Assembly: GCA_028719885.1 (NCBI GenBank)
Contig: JAQYLT010000006.1
Coordinates: 1-64,000, forward strand
From: Bacillota bacterium
Lineage (GTDB): Bacteria; Bacillota; Clostridia; Oscillospirales; Oscillospiraceae
DNA: 64,000 nucleotides
Direction: 5' to 3'
Shown here: positions 48,608 through 57,780 of the stretch, one piece after another
Layout: the number at the start of each line of letters is the position of its first letter
Numbering within the stretch: the first letter of the stretch is position 1
Program-made: the position numbers and the translations under genes
Notes under the pieces: generated by a model
The model's database searches: none
What the model was told of the DNA's origin: nothing
What the model saw: only the letters and a program-made list of their open reading frames with translations

Positions 48608-49516
48608 TCAGGATATTGCGGAATCCAGATAGGCGTTTTGTATCTCCATTGCGATATCCATGTAGTTATCCATCAGCTTCCCTGCCCATTTTTCGTAAAC
48701 GCTGTAGGAATCCCCCGCCGAATACATTTGCTCCGCCATTTTCCCGATGCCCTCGTTACAGATAGACGACAGCTCTCCAACCTTGTTGTTGCAAATCAAT
48801 GCCAGCCGTCCGATGTCGGATATGCCCGCCGCCTCAGAACGATAGGATGCAACCAGGCCGGGGACCGCATCTTTCATTTTCTGTGTGTATGTATTCAGAA
48901 TGCTTTCATAGGAAGACAGACTGCCCGTTGGCTTCTCTGTCGGCTGTTTTTCCTCTGTGCCCTCGGAAACGGCGATCTTGTTTCCGTCCACATATTCACT
49001 GCTTTCATCCTGCCTCACATAGATCAAGGGGTCCTGATTCGCTTTGGCTGCTCCGGTCATTGGGTCGTACTCGGCCAGCACAAATGTATTTTCATCGACC
49101 ACGCTCAGAATATGCTTTGTATTGCCGGAATAGGCCTCCTCCCGCAATTCCCCGTCTTTCAGCACCGTTTTGGTGCGCCGTGTTAACAAAAAGCAGTCTT
49201 TCTTTGTTTGAATCGGGGTATATTCCCCCTGATAAATCCACAAATCAAAATGTGTGAAGGTGCCGTCTTCCTGGAAAGAAAGATAGACACTGTCGTAAAG
49301 GTCCGCCAAACCGGCCGCGTCATGGATGTCGATCACCTTATTTTGGTAATATACCGCTCCAACCGTCCATGTTCCTCCCAGGATGTCGAACCCCTCAGCC
49401 GCTGCTGTGGTTTTCTCCTCTGCCCTTGTTTCCGAGGCGGAAGCTGCGTACCCCGTTGCGTCAAAGGCGGTCAGCAGCAGCACAAGCGCCAATGCAAGGA
49501 TGGTTATTCTCTTCAT
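48608..49516 (-). CDS. Hypothetical secreted protein
   Basis: MKRITILALALVLLLTAFDATGYAASA signal peptide. Confidence 0.65.
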   Translation of the reverse strand: MKRITILALALVLLLTAFDATGYAASASETRAEEKTTAAAEGFDILGGTWTVGAVYYQNKVIDIHDAAGLADLYDSVYLSFQEDGTFTHFDLWIYQGEYTPIQTKKDCFLLTRRTKTVLKDGELREEAYSGNTKHILSVVDENTFVLAEYDPMTGAAKANQDPLIYVRQDESSEYVDGNKIAVSEGTEEKQPTEKPTGSLSSYESILNTYTQKMKDAVPGLVASYRSEAAGISDIGRLALICNNKVGELSSICNEGIGKMAEQMYSAGDSYSVYEKWAGKLMDNYMDIAMEIQNAYLDSAIS

Positions 49517-49570
49517 ATTTCCCTCCATTACGCAGGCAGCCGGGTACACTTTGCACCCGGCTGCAGTTTT

Positions 49571-50731
49571 TTATTTGAAAGAATATCCGTTTTCGCCTGG
49601 GAGCTTGGTGATGTTCGCGGGCGTGCACACATCACCGTAGTGGAGCAGCACGGGCTTGCCGTCGATCACATTGAAGAACCAATTGCCTCCGTGTCTCATT
49701 TCGGTATCGAATCCGCCGAAATTCAGCTGATAGCTGGCAGAATATCCACTGCCGCCATACCAATAGTAGTCACCGGGAGCGCCATTGAGCGCGGCTGCGG
49801 CAGATTCGGAGGTGATGGTATTTCCATCGATGTGTGCATAGAAAATGTTGTGGCCGAATTTGGTGTTGCTGTCCAGCGTCCAGAAGCCCTGCAAGCCTTC
49901 GGCAATCTCTTCCGGGGTAAAATAAGTACCATGCTCCAATGCCGCCGTGCCGTCTGCATAGGTGTAGGGAATCACCAGCGGGCTGCCGTCAGCCAGGGTA
50001 ACGGTAATGGCGGTGTCGTCCAGGGTGTAGGCAAAATGATTCACCGCACCCTCATGCCTGCCGTTGCCGTCAAAGGAAACCTGGGAAATCGTCGCCGCGG
50101 AATCAGAGAAAGCAATGGAATTCAGTACCGTGTCCCCACCGCCGTTGAAATACCAGACGTTCTGGGCCAGGGATCCTACAACCTCCCCATATTTCTCCAG
50201 ATCCGGCCCGGCCAAGGCAGAGGCTTCCTCACGCAGGGCTTGGAGGATCGAGAAGGAGACATCCAACCTGCTGCTCTTCCCATCCTCCTGCCAGCCGGAA
50301 AAGCTGCCTTCCAGATTACGCAGTTCATCCATGGATTGCAGGGCGGTATGCACAGGCTGCGTGTCCTCCGCTACCATATAAGCATATTTTCCGGCCCGGC
50401 CAGCCTCCAAAGAGACCGTTCCGCCTTCCATGGTAACATACGCTTTTTCATCATTCAGGTAGAAATTTCCCGGATTCAACTTAATGACATGATTTGTCTT
50501 GTTCTTAAAGCGGAAGGTGACATATTTTTCATTCTGTGCGCCTTCCCACCAGTTGACATTCTTTTCATAAAAGTTGATCAACTCAATGGTCACATTCTCA
50601 TCATCCGCAACGATCACATTTTCAAAGGTGATCACATCGTCATCCGCCGCCGCTTTCCCGGCACCGAAAGCGCAGAAAGAGAGTACCATCACAAGCGCCA
50701 GGAGAAATGCCAGTGTTCGTTTCTGTTTCAT
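49571..50731 (-). CDS. Hypothetical secreted protein
   Basis: MKQKRTLAFLLALVMVLSFCAFGAGKAAAD signal peptide. Confidence 0.7.
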   Translation of the reverse strand: MKQKRTLAFLLALVMVLSFCAFGAGKAAADDDVITFENVIVADDENVTIELINFYEKNVNWWEGAQNEKYVTFRFKNKTNHVIKLNPGNFYLNDEKAYVTMEGGTVSLEAGRAGKYAYMVAEDTQPVHTALQSMDELRNLEGSFSGWQEDGKSSRLDVSFSILQALREEASALAGPDLEKYGEVVGSLAQNVWYFNGGGDTVLNSIAFSDSAATISQVSFDGNGRHEGAVNHFAYTLDDTAITVTLADGSPLVIPYTYADGTAALEHGTYFTPEEIAEGLQGFWTLDSNTKFGHNIFYAHIDGNTITSESAAAALNGAPGDYYWYGGSGYSASYQLNFGGFDTEMRHGGNWFFNVIDGKPVLLHYGDVCTPANITKLPGENGYSFK

Positions 50732-50980
50732 TTGTTTTGCCTCCTCAAGAATTAAAAAGTGTTCCAAACAGCTGCAAGGATTCTACCTTTATTTTACACG
50801 TTTTATTTTGGGAAAACAATTAACTGGCTGCATAGGTTTTCAAAAATATTTTTCATGATAAATCCAACATTTTTTCACTATTTTTTGCATATTATCTAAT
50901 TATTTTATCTGTTTTTGAAGTCTGTGGGATAAGCGCATGAAAAATACCTGCCAGCCACAGGCAGGCTCAAAGCGCCGCAA

Positions 50981-51014
50981 AAGAAAATCCCCGAAAGCCA
51001 GGCTTCCGGGGGAT
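50981..51014 (-). terminator. Rho-independent terminator
   Basis: Minus strand ATCCCCCGGAAGCC-TGGCTTTCGGGGATTTTC. Confidence 0.75.
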
Positions 51015-51028
51015 CAATTGTCTGTCAG

Positions 51029-51385
51029 TCAGTTTGTTGTTTTCTTCGCGGTGTTGATGGAGGCAATCAGGAGCTTTTTCAGTTCCTGGCAGTCTTTTAG
51101 CAGGGACTCTCCCATCTCTGCCGAGAGATACTCAGAGGCCAAAAGGAGCTTTAACCAGTATTCTGTTTCCGCCGTCTCTTTCAGAGCAATATGCAGCTTT
51201 GCCACGAAATCCGCCTTGCTCTGTCCATAATTTGCTTCGTGAATATTGGCACCAATACTTGTACCGCTGCGGACGATCTGCTTAGAGATGACTGTTTCTT
51301 TTTTTGTTTTGAGCAAATACTGCTGCAGCTTAATAATCCGTGCCGCAAAATCAATGGACTTGTCAATCAAAATGTTTTCACGCAT
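51029..51385 (-). CDS. Four-helix bundle protein (TIGR02436/S23-like)
   Basis: DKSIDFAARIIKLQQYL, RSGTSIGANIHEANYGQSKADFVAKLHIALKETAETEYWLKLL. Confidence 0.92.
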   Translation of the reverse strand: MRENILIDKSIDFAARIIKLQQYLLKTKKETVISKQIVRSGTSIGANIHEANYGQSKADFVAKLHIALKETAETEYWLKLLLASEYLSAEMGESLLKDCQELKKLLIASINTAKKTTN

Positions 51386-51445
51386 TCAGGTATCCCCTTT
51401 TTTCGCTTTTCTCCATGCTATCACACAATCTCAGATATTGCAATT

Positions 51446-51555
51446 CTTCATTATTCATCAGCGAAGCGGCTTCATTATTCATTATTCATTATTCATTCAG
51501 AAAATCCTGTCATGAAATGAATAATGAAGGATGAATAATGAAAAATGAATAATAC
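51446..51555. repeat. AT-rich inverted and tandem repeat (ATTATTC heptamers)
   Basis: TTCATTATTCATCAGCGAAGCGGCTTCATTATTCATTATTCATTATTCATT with inverse ATGAATAATGAAGGATGAATAATGAAAAATGAATAAT. Confidence 0.75.
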
Positions 51556-51596
51556 AAGCAGAAAATCCTGCCGAAAAATCGACAGGATTTTCTGCT
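51555..51596 (-). terminator. Hairpin terminator candidate downstream of the tRNA pair
   Basis: AAGCAGAAAATCCTG ... CAGGATTTTCTGCTT, perfect 15-bp arms. Confidence 0.65.
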
Positions 51597-51672
51597 TGGT
51601 GACCCGCCGGAGATTCGAACTCCGGACCCACTGCTTAAAAGGCAGTTGCTCTGCCGACTGAGCTAGCGGATC
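51597..51672 (-). tRNA. tRNA-Lys (anticodon TTT)
   Basis: GATCCGCTAGCTCAGTCGGCAGAGCAACTGCCTTTTAAGCAGTGGGTCCGGAGTTCGAATCTCCGGCGGGTCACCA. Confidence 0.95.
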
Positions 51673-51678
51673 AAAAAA

Positions 51679-51753
51679 TGGCTGGGATGGCCGGATTTGA
51701 ACCGACGAATGCCAGAGTCAAAGTCTGGTGCCTTACCGCTTGGCGACATCCCA
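51679..51753 (-). tRNA. tRNA-Gln (anticodon TTG)
   Basis: TGGGATGTCGCCAAGCGGTAAGGCACCAGACTTTGACTCTGGCATTCGTCGGTTCGAATCCGGCCATCCCAGCCA. Confidence 0.95.
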
Positions 51754-51869
51754 ATATCTTGGTGCGTCGCGCCCCTGGTCGGACACACGGAGCATTATAT
51801 CATGGGTCATTGAATTTTGCAATCCTTTTTTTCAATATTTTCTTTCCAGATGGATTTCCGGGAAAATCA

Positions 51870-51907
51870 CCAATCCCCCGCAGTCTTAAAAAGCCCCGGG
51901 GGATTGG
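51870..51907 (-). terminator. Hairpin downstream of the nucleoside hydrolase gene, candidate terminator
   Basis: CCAATCCCCCG ... CGGGGGATTGG perfect arms; modest T-tract. Confidence 0.5.
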
Positions 51908-51948
51908 CATGGAGAGAGGAAAAAGGAAAGAAAAAGATTCAAAAAAAC

Positions 51949-52908
51949 TTATTTCGTCAGCTTCGCCGTCAGGTCCGCGGCGATGGGGTCTTTTTTCACA
52001 TAGTACACATACCCGATGGGGTGCCGGTTGGGGTCCATGCCATAGGTCCGGTCGTCCTGGGGAATGGGGCTGGGAATGGTCCGCATGAGCATGGTGTCGC
52101 CCCCCAGCACCCAGGCCACGGCCACCACATCCCACAAGGGCTTACTCCAATCCTCGTAGGAAAATTTCACCTTGGCGTACTCATAGGTGCTGTCAAGCAG
52201 GTAGTTGCACAGGGCGTTTTTATCCCGGAAGCGGTATTCCAGCTCCGGCTTTCCAAAACGGAATTCGGACACAACCCCCATGCAGGGCAGCTGCACCACC
52301 GCCGCGCCGCTGCCGTAAATCACCCGGGCGGCAGCCAGGTCCTGCTTCATATTGAATTCGTCGCAGCCGCCGTAGTGCTGGGCATGGCCCCCCAGCCAGA
52401 CGATGACCACCCGCTTGGCCATTTCCGGCTCCAGCAGCAGGGCCGAGGCCACGTTGGTGCCGGCGGCGATGGCCAGGATATACAGCGGGTGCTCCGGGGT
52501 GTATTCCCGGGAAATTTCCGCCATGGCCCGGGCGGCGGGGGAATCCACTGGGGTCACCTCATCCGGCAGATACCGGTCCGAGCCCCGGTAGACCCGGTCC
52601 TTCAGCTCCGGGGCCCCCAGCAGGTCCAGGACCTTGAAAATCTCCCGGTAGCTCTTTTCCATGCCGTCCCCCGGGCTGGAGGAGCGGAGGATACCGGTGG
52701 AGGGGTCCCGGTAAAAGGGGGCGGCGGTGATGCCCCGGATGGTCAGCCGGTCCTGGGAGCGCACCAGGTAGGACAGGGCGAACTGGTCGTCGATCTCGTT
52801 ATAGGTGTCCGAGTCCAGAATCACATCCGCCTTTCCCCGGGGCAGATTCAGCCGCCGAAGCAGCTCGCTGGCGTCCGGCTGGGGAAAAATACTGGATAAT
52901 GTTTTCAT
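51949..52908 (-). CDS. Nucleoside hydrolase
   Basis: ADVILDSDTYNEIDDQFALSYLV Asp-rich motif, IAAGTNVASALLLEPEMAKRVVIVWLGGH. Confidence 0.92.
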   Translation of the reverse strand: MKTLSSIFPQPDASELLRRLNLPRGKADVILDSDTYNEIDDQFALSYLVRSQDRLTIRGITAAPFYRDPSTGILRSSSPGDGMEKSYREIFKVLDLLGAPELKDRVYRGSDRYLPDEVTPVDSPAARAMAEISREYTPEHPLYILAIAAGTNVASALLLEPEMAKRVVIVWLGGHAQHYGGCDEFNMKQDLAAARVIYGSGAAVVQLPCMGVVSEFRFGKPELEYRFRDKNALCNYLLDSTYEYAKVKFSYEDWSKPLWDVVAVAWVLGGDTMLMRTIPSPIPQDDRTYGMDPNRHPIGYVYYVKKDPIAADLTAKLTK

Positions 52909-52909
52909 A

Positions 52910-53800
52910 TCAAGCCTCCTGCAGCGCTGCCAGCACCTCTGCCCGGGTGGGAATGGAGCTGGCCGCCCCCTGGCGGGTCACCGCAATGGCGGAGGCCATG
53001 GCGGCTTCTTTCATGCACTGCTCCATGCTGTCGCCCCGGGCCATGCCGGCAAGCAGATAGCCGGTAAAGGTATCCCCCGCGCCGGTGGTGTCCACGGCGG
53101 TGACAGGATAGGCTTTCTGGTGAATCCTCTGGCCGTTTCCGGAATAGACGGAGCCCTGGGAACCCAGGGTCAGCACCACCTGGGCCTGGGGATACAGGGT
53201 GTGCATCCTTTCCAGAATCCGCTCCGGCTGGGTTTCCCCGGTGATGCGGCAGCCCTCGTCCTCGTTCATGATGAACAGGAAAATCTTGCTCAGGTCGCAG
53301 GCCAGCACCGCCTCATTCATGGGGGAGGGATTCAGGGCGATGGGGATGCTCTTTTCATAGGCCCGGTCCACCAGGTAGGGAAGCTGGTTGATTTCATTTT
53401 GCAGCAGCAGCATATCCTGATTGCCGAAGCCACTGAGTACCTGGTCGCAGTATTCCGGGGTATTGGCCCGGTTGGCCCCGCCCACCAGGACGATGCTGTT
53501 CTGCCCCTTTTGGTCCACCTGAATAAAGGCGGTGCCGGAGCTGCCGGGTACGGTTTTCAGCCAGGTGCAGTCCGCGCCGCTTTCCAGCAGCAGCGCCCGG
53601 AGGAATTCTCCGTCGGAGCCGATCATGCCGGCGTGGTAAACCGTTCCGCCGGCCCGGGCCAGGGCCAGGGACTGATTCATGCCCTTTCCCCCGGGAAACC
53701 GGGTGAAGCTGGTGGAGTCGATGGTCTGGCCGGGCTGCACGATGTGCTCCACGGCGCAGACGCAGTCAATATTCAAAGAACCGAAATTCAAAATTGCCAT
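52910..53800 (-). CDS. PfkB-family carbohydrate kinase (ribokinase-like)
   Basis: RFPGGKGMNQSLALARAGG, AVDTTGAGDTFTGYLLAGMA. Confidence 0.92.
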   Translation of the reverse strand: MAILNFGSLNIDCVCAVEHIVQPGQTIDSTSFTRFPGGKGMNQSLALARAGGTVYHAGMIGSDGEFLRALLLESGADCTWLKTVPGSSGTAFIQVDQKGQNSIVLVGGANRANTPEYCDQVLSGFGNQDMLLLQNEINQLPYLVDRAYEKSIPIALNPSPMNEAVLACDLSKIFLFIMNEDEGCRITGETQPERILERMHTLYPQAQVVLTLGSQGSVYSGNGQRIHQKAYPVTAVDTTGAGDTFTGYLLAGMARGDSMEQCMKEAAMASAIAVTRQGAASSIPTRAEVLAALQEA

Positions 53801-53818
53801 ATGCCACTCCCCGCTTCG

Positions 53819-54781
53819 TTACAGATTGCAGCAGGCCACAAAGTGCCCGGGGGTAACCTCACGCAGCTGGGGGATTCCGGCGGCGCACGCCTCGCAGCTG
53901 CATCCGCAGCGCTTGCGGAAGCGGCATTCCTCCGGCAGATTGATGGGAGAGACCACCTCGCCCTGAATCAGGGGCTCATCCTTCTTCTCCCGGATTTCCG
54001 GCACGGGAATGGCGGAGAGCAGCGCCTTGGTGTAAGGATGCAGGGGGTTGCGGAACAGCTCGTCCACCGGGGCCTTTTCCACCACGCTGCCCAGGTACAT
54101 CACCGCGATTTCATCGGCGAAGTGATTCACAACAGACAGATTGTGGGTGATGAAAATGTAGGTCAGCCCCCGCTCCCGCTGCAGGTCTTTCAGAAGGTTC
54201 AGAATCTGGGCCTGGATGGAAACGTCCAAAGCGGAAACCGGCTCGTCGCAGACGATCAGCTTGGGATTCAGCGCCAGGGCTCGGGCGATGCCGATTCTCT
54301 GCCGTCGGCCGCCGTCCAGCTCATGAGGGTAGGCGTTGTACAGCCGGTGGGCCAGGCCCACGGTGTCCATCAGATCCAGGATGTACTTTTCCTTTTTCTG
54401 CTCCAGCTCCCGGCCGCTGCCCTCCAGAATTTTGTGGTAATTCAGAGGCTCCGCAATCAGCTCACTGACGGTCATACGGGGGTCCAGGGAGGAAAATGGG
54501 TCCTGGAAAATAATCTGCATATCCCGGCGGAGCTTGGTCATCTCCCGGCTGCTGAGCTTGGTGATGTCCTTTCCCTCGAAAAAAATCTGGCCGGAGGTAG
54601 GCTCGATGAGCCGCAGGATGGTCCGCCCGGTGGAGGACTTGCCGCAGCCGGATTCGCCCACAATGCCCAGGGTCTTTCCCCGCTCAATGGAGAAATTCAC
54701 ATTATCCACGGCGTGAACATTGCCCTTGGGGGATTTGAAATATTTTTTCAGGTTTTTAACTTCCAGAATGATATCGGCCAT
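53819..54781 (-). CDS. Oligopeptide-type ABC transporter ATP-binding protein (OppF/DppF-like)
   Basis: GIVGESGCGKSSTGRTIL Walker A, HELDGGRRQRIGIARALALNPKLIVCDEP. Confidence 0.94.
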   Translation of the reverse strand: MADIILEVKNLKKYFKSPKGNVHAVDNVNFSIERGKTLGIVGESGCGKSSTGRTILRLIEPTSGQIFFEGKDITKLSSREMTKLRRDMQIIFQDPFSSLDPRMTVSELIAEPLNYHKILEGSGRELEQKKEKYILDLMDTVGLAHRLYNAYPHELDGGRRQRIGIARALALNPKLIVCDEPVSALDVSIQAQILNLLKDLQRERGLTYIFITHNLSVVNHFADEIAVMYLGSVVEKAPVDELFRNPLHPYTKALLSAIPVPEIREKKDEPLIQGEVVSPINLPEECRFRKRCGCSCEACAAGIPQLREVTPGHFVACCNL

Positions 54782-54784
54782 GGC

Positions 54785-55840
54785 TCAGTACCCCCTTTGG
54801 ATGTGGAACGCGGGATCAAGATAGGCGGAGCACGCCGCGTAGTGGGTGTCCGAAAAATGCTGGATGTGTACGTCGCCGCTGCGGCAGGCGTCGGTGGCGT
54901 AGGCGCACCGGTCGGCAAAGGCGCAGCCCTTGGGCAGATTGGCCGGGTCCGGCATCAGGCCGGGGATGGGCTGGAGCTTCTGCTGGCGGCTGTTGATGTT
55001 GGGCAGGGAATTGAACAGGCCCTCGGTGTAGGGGTGCTTGGTCTGGTTGAACACCTCTTCCAGGGTGCCATATTCCACAATCCGGCCGGCGTACATCACC
55101 GCCACCTCGTCGCACAGCTCTGCCACAACGCCAAGGTCGTGGGTAATCATAATCAGGGAGGTGTCGTTTTTCTCCTTCAGGTCCTTCATCATCCGCAGGA
55201 TCTGGGCCTGAATGGTCACGTCCAGGGCGGAGGTGGGCTCATCGGCAATGAGGACAGTGGGATTGCAGGCCAGGGCAATGGCGATGCCCACCCGCTGCCG
55301 CATACCGCCGGAGAACTGATGGGGGTACTCCCCCACCCGGTTGGGATCGATGCCCACCATGGCCAGCATCTTCTTTGCCTCCTCCAGGGCTTCCTTTTCA
55401 GAGAGGTGCCGGTGGAGGATGATGCTCTCGGCGATCTGCTCTCCCACGGACATCACCGGGTTCAGGGAGGTCATGGGGTCCTGGAAGATCATGGCGATTT
55501 CGCTGCCCCGGACGTTTTGCAGCTCCGCCGGGGTGAGCTGACGCATATCCAGGCCGTTGACCTTAACGGTTCCGGACTTCACCACCCCGGGAGGGTCGGG
55601 GACCATGTTCATCAAGGCCAGCATAGCGGTGGTTTTTCCGGCGCCGGTTTCCCCCACCAGGCCCAGGGTGTGCTTTTTCGCCAGGGAGAAGCTGATGCCG
55701 TTTACCGCCTCCACGGTTTCGGAGGAGGTGACATACTGCACCACCAGGTTTTCCACCTCCACGGCGGCATCCATTTTCTGACGCTTTTTCTCCAGGGATT
55801 CCTCGGAATTGCCCCGGGTCAGTTTTTTGAAAATACTCAT
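54785..55840 (-). CDS. Oligopeptide-type ABC transporter ATP-binding protein (OppD/DppD-like)
   Basis: GLVGETGAGKTTAMLALM, HQFSGGMRQRVGIAIALACNPTVLIADEPTSALDVT. Confidence 0.94.
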   Translation of the reverse strand: MSIFKKLTRGNSEESLEKKRQKMDAAVEVENLVVQYVTSSETVEAVNGISFSLAKKHTLGLVGETGAGKTTAMLALMNMVPDPPGVVKSGTVKVNGLDMRQLTPAELQNVRGSEIAMIFQDPMTSLNPVMSVGEQIAESIILHRHLSEKEALEEAKKMLAMVGIDPNRVGEYPHQFSGGMRQRVGIAIALACNPTVLIADEPTSALDVTIQAQILRMMKDLKEKNDTSLIMITHDLGVVAELCDEVAVMYAGRIVEYGTLEEVFNQTKHPYTEGLFNSLPNINSRQQKLQPIPGLMPDPANLPKGCAFADRCAYATDACRSGDVHIQHFSDTHYAACSAYLDPAFHIQRGY

Positions 55841-55850
55841 ATGGCCCACC

Positions 55851-56738
55851 TCATCTTTTTAGCTTGGGGTCCAGGGCGTCCCGCAGGCCGTCGCCCACCA
55901 GGTTGATGACCATGACGGTAATCATAATGGCCAGGCCGGGGAACAGGCACATGTGCTGGGCCCGGGTCAGGAAGGATTTGGATGCGCTGAGCAGTGCGCC
56001 CCACTCGGGAGTGGGCAGGGGTACGCCCAGACCGATGTAGCTCAGGCCGGCGGCGGAGATGATGGCGGTGCCCACCCGCAGGGTTGCCTGAACCAGAATG
56101 GGAGAGAAGCAGTTGGGCAGCACGTGCTTCAAAAGAATGGTGGTGGTGGGAGCGCCAATGGCCCGGGCGGACTCAATATAGTCGTTGTTTCTTGTGACCA
56201 TCACCGAGGCCCGGGTAATCCGGGTGAACACCGGTATGGCGCTGATGGAAAGGGCGATAATCAGGTTTATCATGCTGGTGCCCATGATGGAAACCAGGAT
56301 GATGGTCATCAGCAGGCTGGGGATGATGGTAAAGGTATCCACAAACCGCATTAAAATGGTGTCGAATTTTCCGCCGATGTAGCCGGAGGCGGCGCCCACA
56401 GGCACGCCCACCAGCAGGCCAATGACCACGGAGGAGAAGCCGATGATCAGGGAGTAGCGGGTGCCGTAGCCGATACGGGCCAGCATATCCCGGCCGAAAT
56501 TATCCGTGCCGAAAGGATGCTCGGCGCAGGGGCTGATGAGCCGGGCCTTGGAGTTGGTGGCGATGATGTCCTGCTCGTAGTCCCAGATCACGTCGGCGAA
56601 GATGGCAATGAGAATCAAAAGAATGAGAATGACCAGGCCCACCATGGCGCCCTTGTTCCGCCGGAACTGCTTCCAGACCTCCAGGGCCCGGTTCTGCTTG
56701 ACGCTGGCCGCTGCCGCGGAGCTTTGTTTTTTTGCCAT
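55851..56738 (-). CDS. Oligopeptide-type ABC transporter permease (OppC/DppC-like)
   Basis: HPFGTDNFGRDMLARIGYGTRYSLIIG, SARAIGAPTTTILLKHVLPN; start MAKKQSSAA at 56738. Confidence 0.93.
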   Translation of the reverse strand: MAKKQSSAAAASVKQNRALEVWKQFRRNKGAMVGLVILILLILIAIFADVIWDYEQDIIATNSKARLISPCAEHPFGTDNFGRDMLARIGYGTRYSLIIGFSSVVIGLLVGVPVGAASGYIGGKFDTILMRFVDTFTIIPSLLMTIILVSIMGTSMINLIIALSISAIPVFTRITRASVMVTRNNDYIESARAIGAPTTTILLKHVLPNCFSPILVQATLRVGTAIISAAGLSYIGLGVPLPTPEWGALLSASKSFLTRAQHMCLFPGLAIMITVMVINLVGDGLRDALDPKLKR

Positions 56739-56751
56739 TGTCTCCACCTCC

Positions 56752-57684
56752 TCAGCTCTTGGAATACTGGGCTTTGATTCTGGGGTCCAGGAAAGCGTAG
56801 ACAATGTCCACGATGAGCAGGACCACGGAAACAAATATCGCCAGCATGATGATGAAGCCGGTCACAACCTCAAAGTCACTTTTCAGAATGGAGTCCACCA
56901 GGAAGCTGCCCACGCCGGGGAGGGCGAACACCCGCTCGGTGAGCACGGCGCCGCCGATGAGGGTGGAAACCTGGATGCCGATCATGGTGACGATGGGAAT
57001 CTGGGCATTTTTCAGGGCGTGCTTCATGATGATCCGGCGCTCACTGACACCCTTGGACCGGGCGGTGCGGAGGTAGTCCTGCTTCAGAACGTCCAGCATG
57101 GCAGAGCGGGTGGTTCTGGTCAGGGCGGCCATGTTGCCGGTGCCGCAGGTGAAGGCCGGCAGAATGAAGCTCTTCCAGCTGGCCGCGCCGGTGGAGGGAA
57201 GCCAGCCCAGCTTCACGGAGAAGAGGATAATCAGCAGCAGACCCAGCCAGAAGTTGGGCATGGCCAGACCCACAAAGGAAAGGGTGGAGGCGGCGGTATC
57301 CACCAGGGTGTTTTCTTTCACCGCCGCGATGATGCCCAGGGGGAGGGACAGAATCACAGTGACCAGCACCGAGGAGGCAGCCAGCATCAATGTGGTGGGG
57401 AATTTCTTAAAGAACAAATCCCAAACGGGCATGTTGTTGGCGTAGCTGGTGCCCAGGTCCCGGCGGAGCACCCCGGCCATATACCGGACGTAGCGCACCA
57501 GCAGGGGGTCATTCAGCCCGTGAGCCTCCCGGTATTCCTCCAGCTGTTCGTCGGAGGCGCCGTCGCCCAGGGCGGTGACGGCGGCATCGGTGGGCACAAA
57601 GTCCATGATGAAGAACACAATCAGCGAAACGGCAATGACCACGGGAATAATCATCAAAATTCGCTTCAAAACATATTTGAGCAT
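56752..57684 (-). CDS. Oligopeptide-type ABC transporter permease (OppB/DppB-like)
   Basis: MLKYVLKRILMIIPVVIAVSLIVFFIMDFVPTD, DYLRTARSKGVSERRIIMKHALKNA. Confidence 0.94.
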   Translation of the reverse strand: MLKYVLKRILMIIPVVIAVSLIVFFIMDFVPTDAAVTALGDGASDEQLEEYREAHGLNDPLLVRYVRYMAGVLRRDLGTSYANNMPVWDLFFKKFPTTLMLAASSVLVTVILSLPLGIIAAVKENTLVDTAASTLSFVGLAMPNFWLGLLLIILFSVKLGWLPSTGAASWKSFILPAFTCGTGNMAALTRTTRSAMLDVLKQDYLRTARSKGVSERRIIMKHALKNAQIPIVTMIGIQVSTLIGGAVLTERVFALPGVGSFLVDSILKSDFEVVTGFIIMLAIFVSVVLLIVDIVYAFLDPRIKAQYSKS

Positions 57685-57780
57685 GATTTCTCTCCTTTTG
57701 CAAATTTCCGGATGGTGCGGAAAGACAGAAAGGGGTGGGGAAGTTGGATATTCCTCCTTCCCCACCGGCATTGCTGTGGA

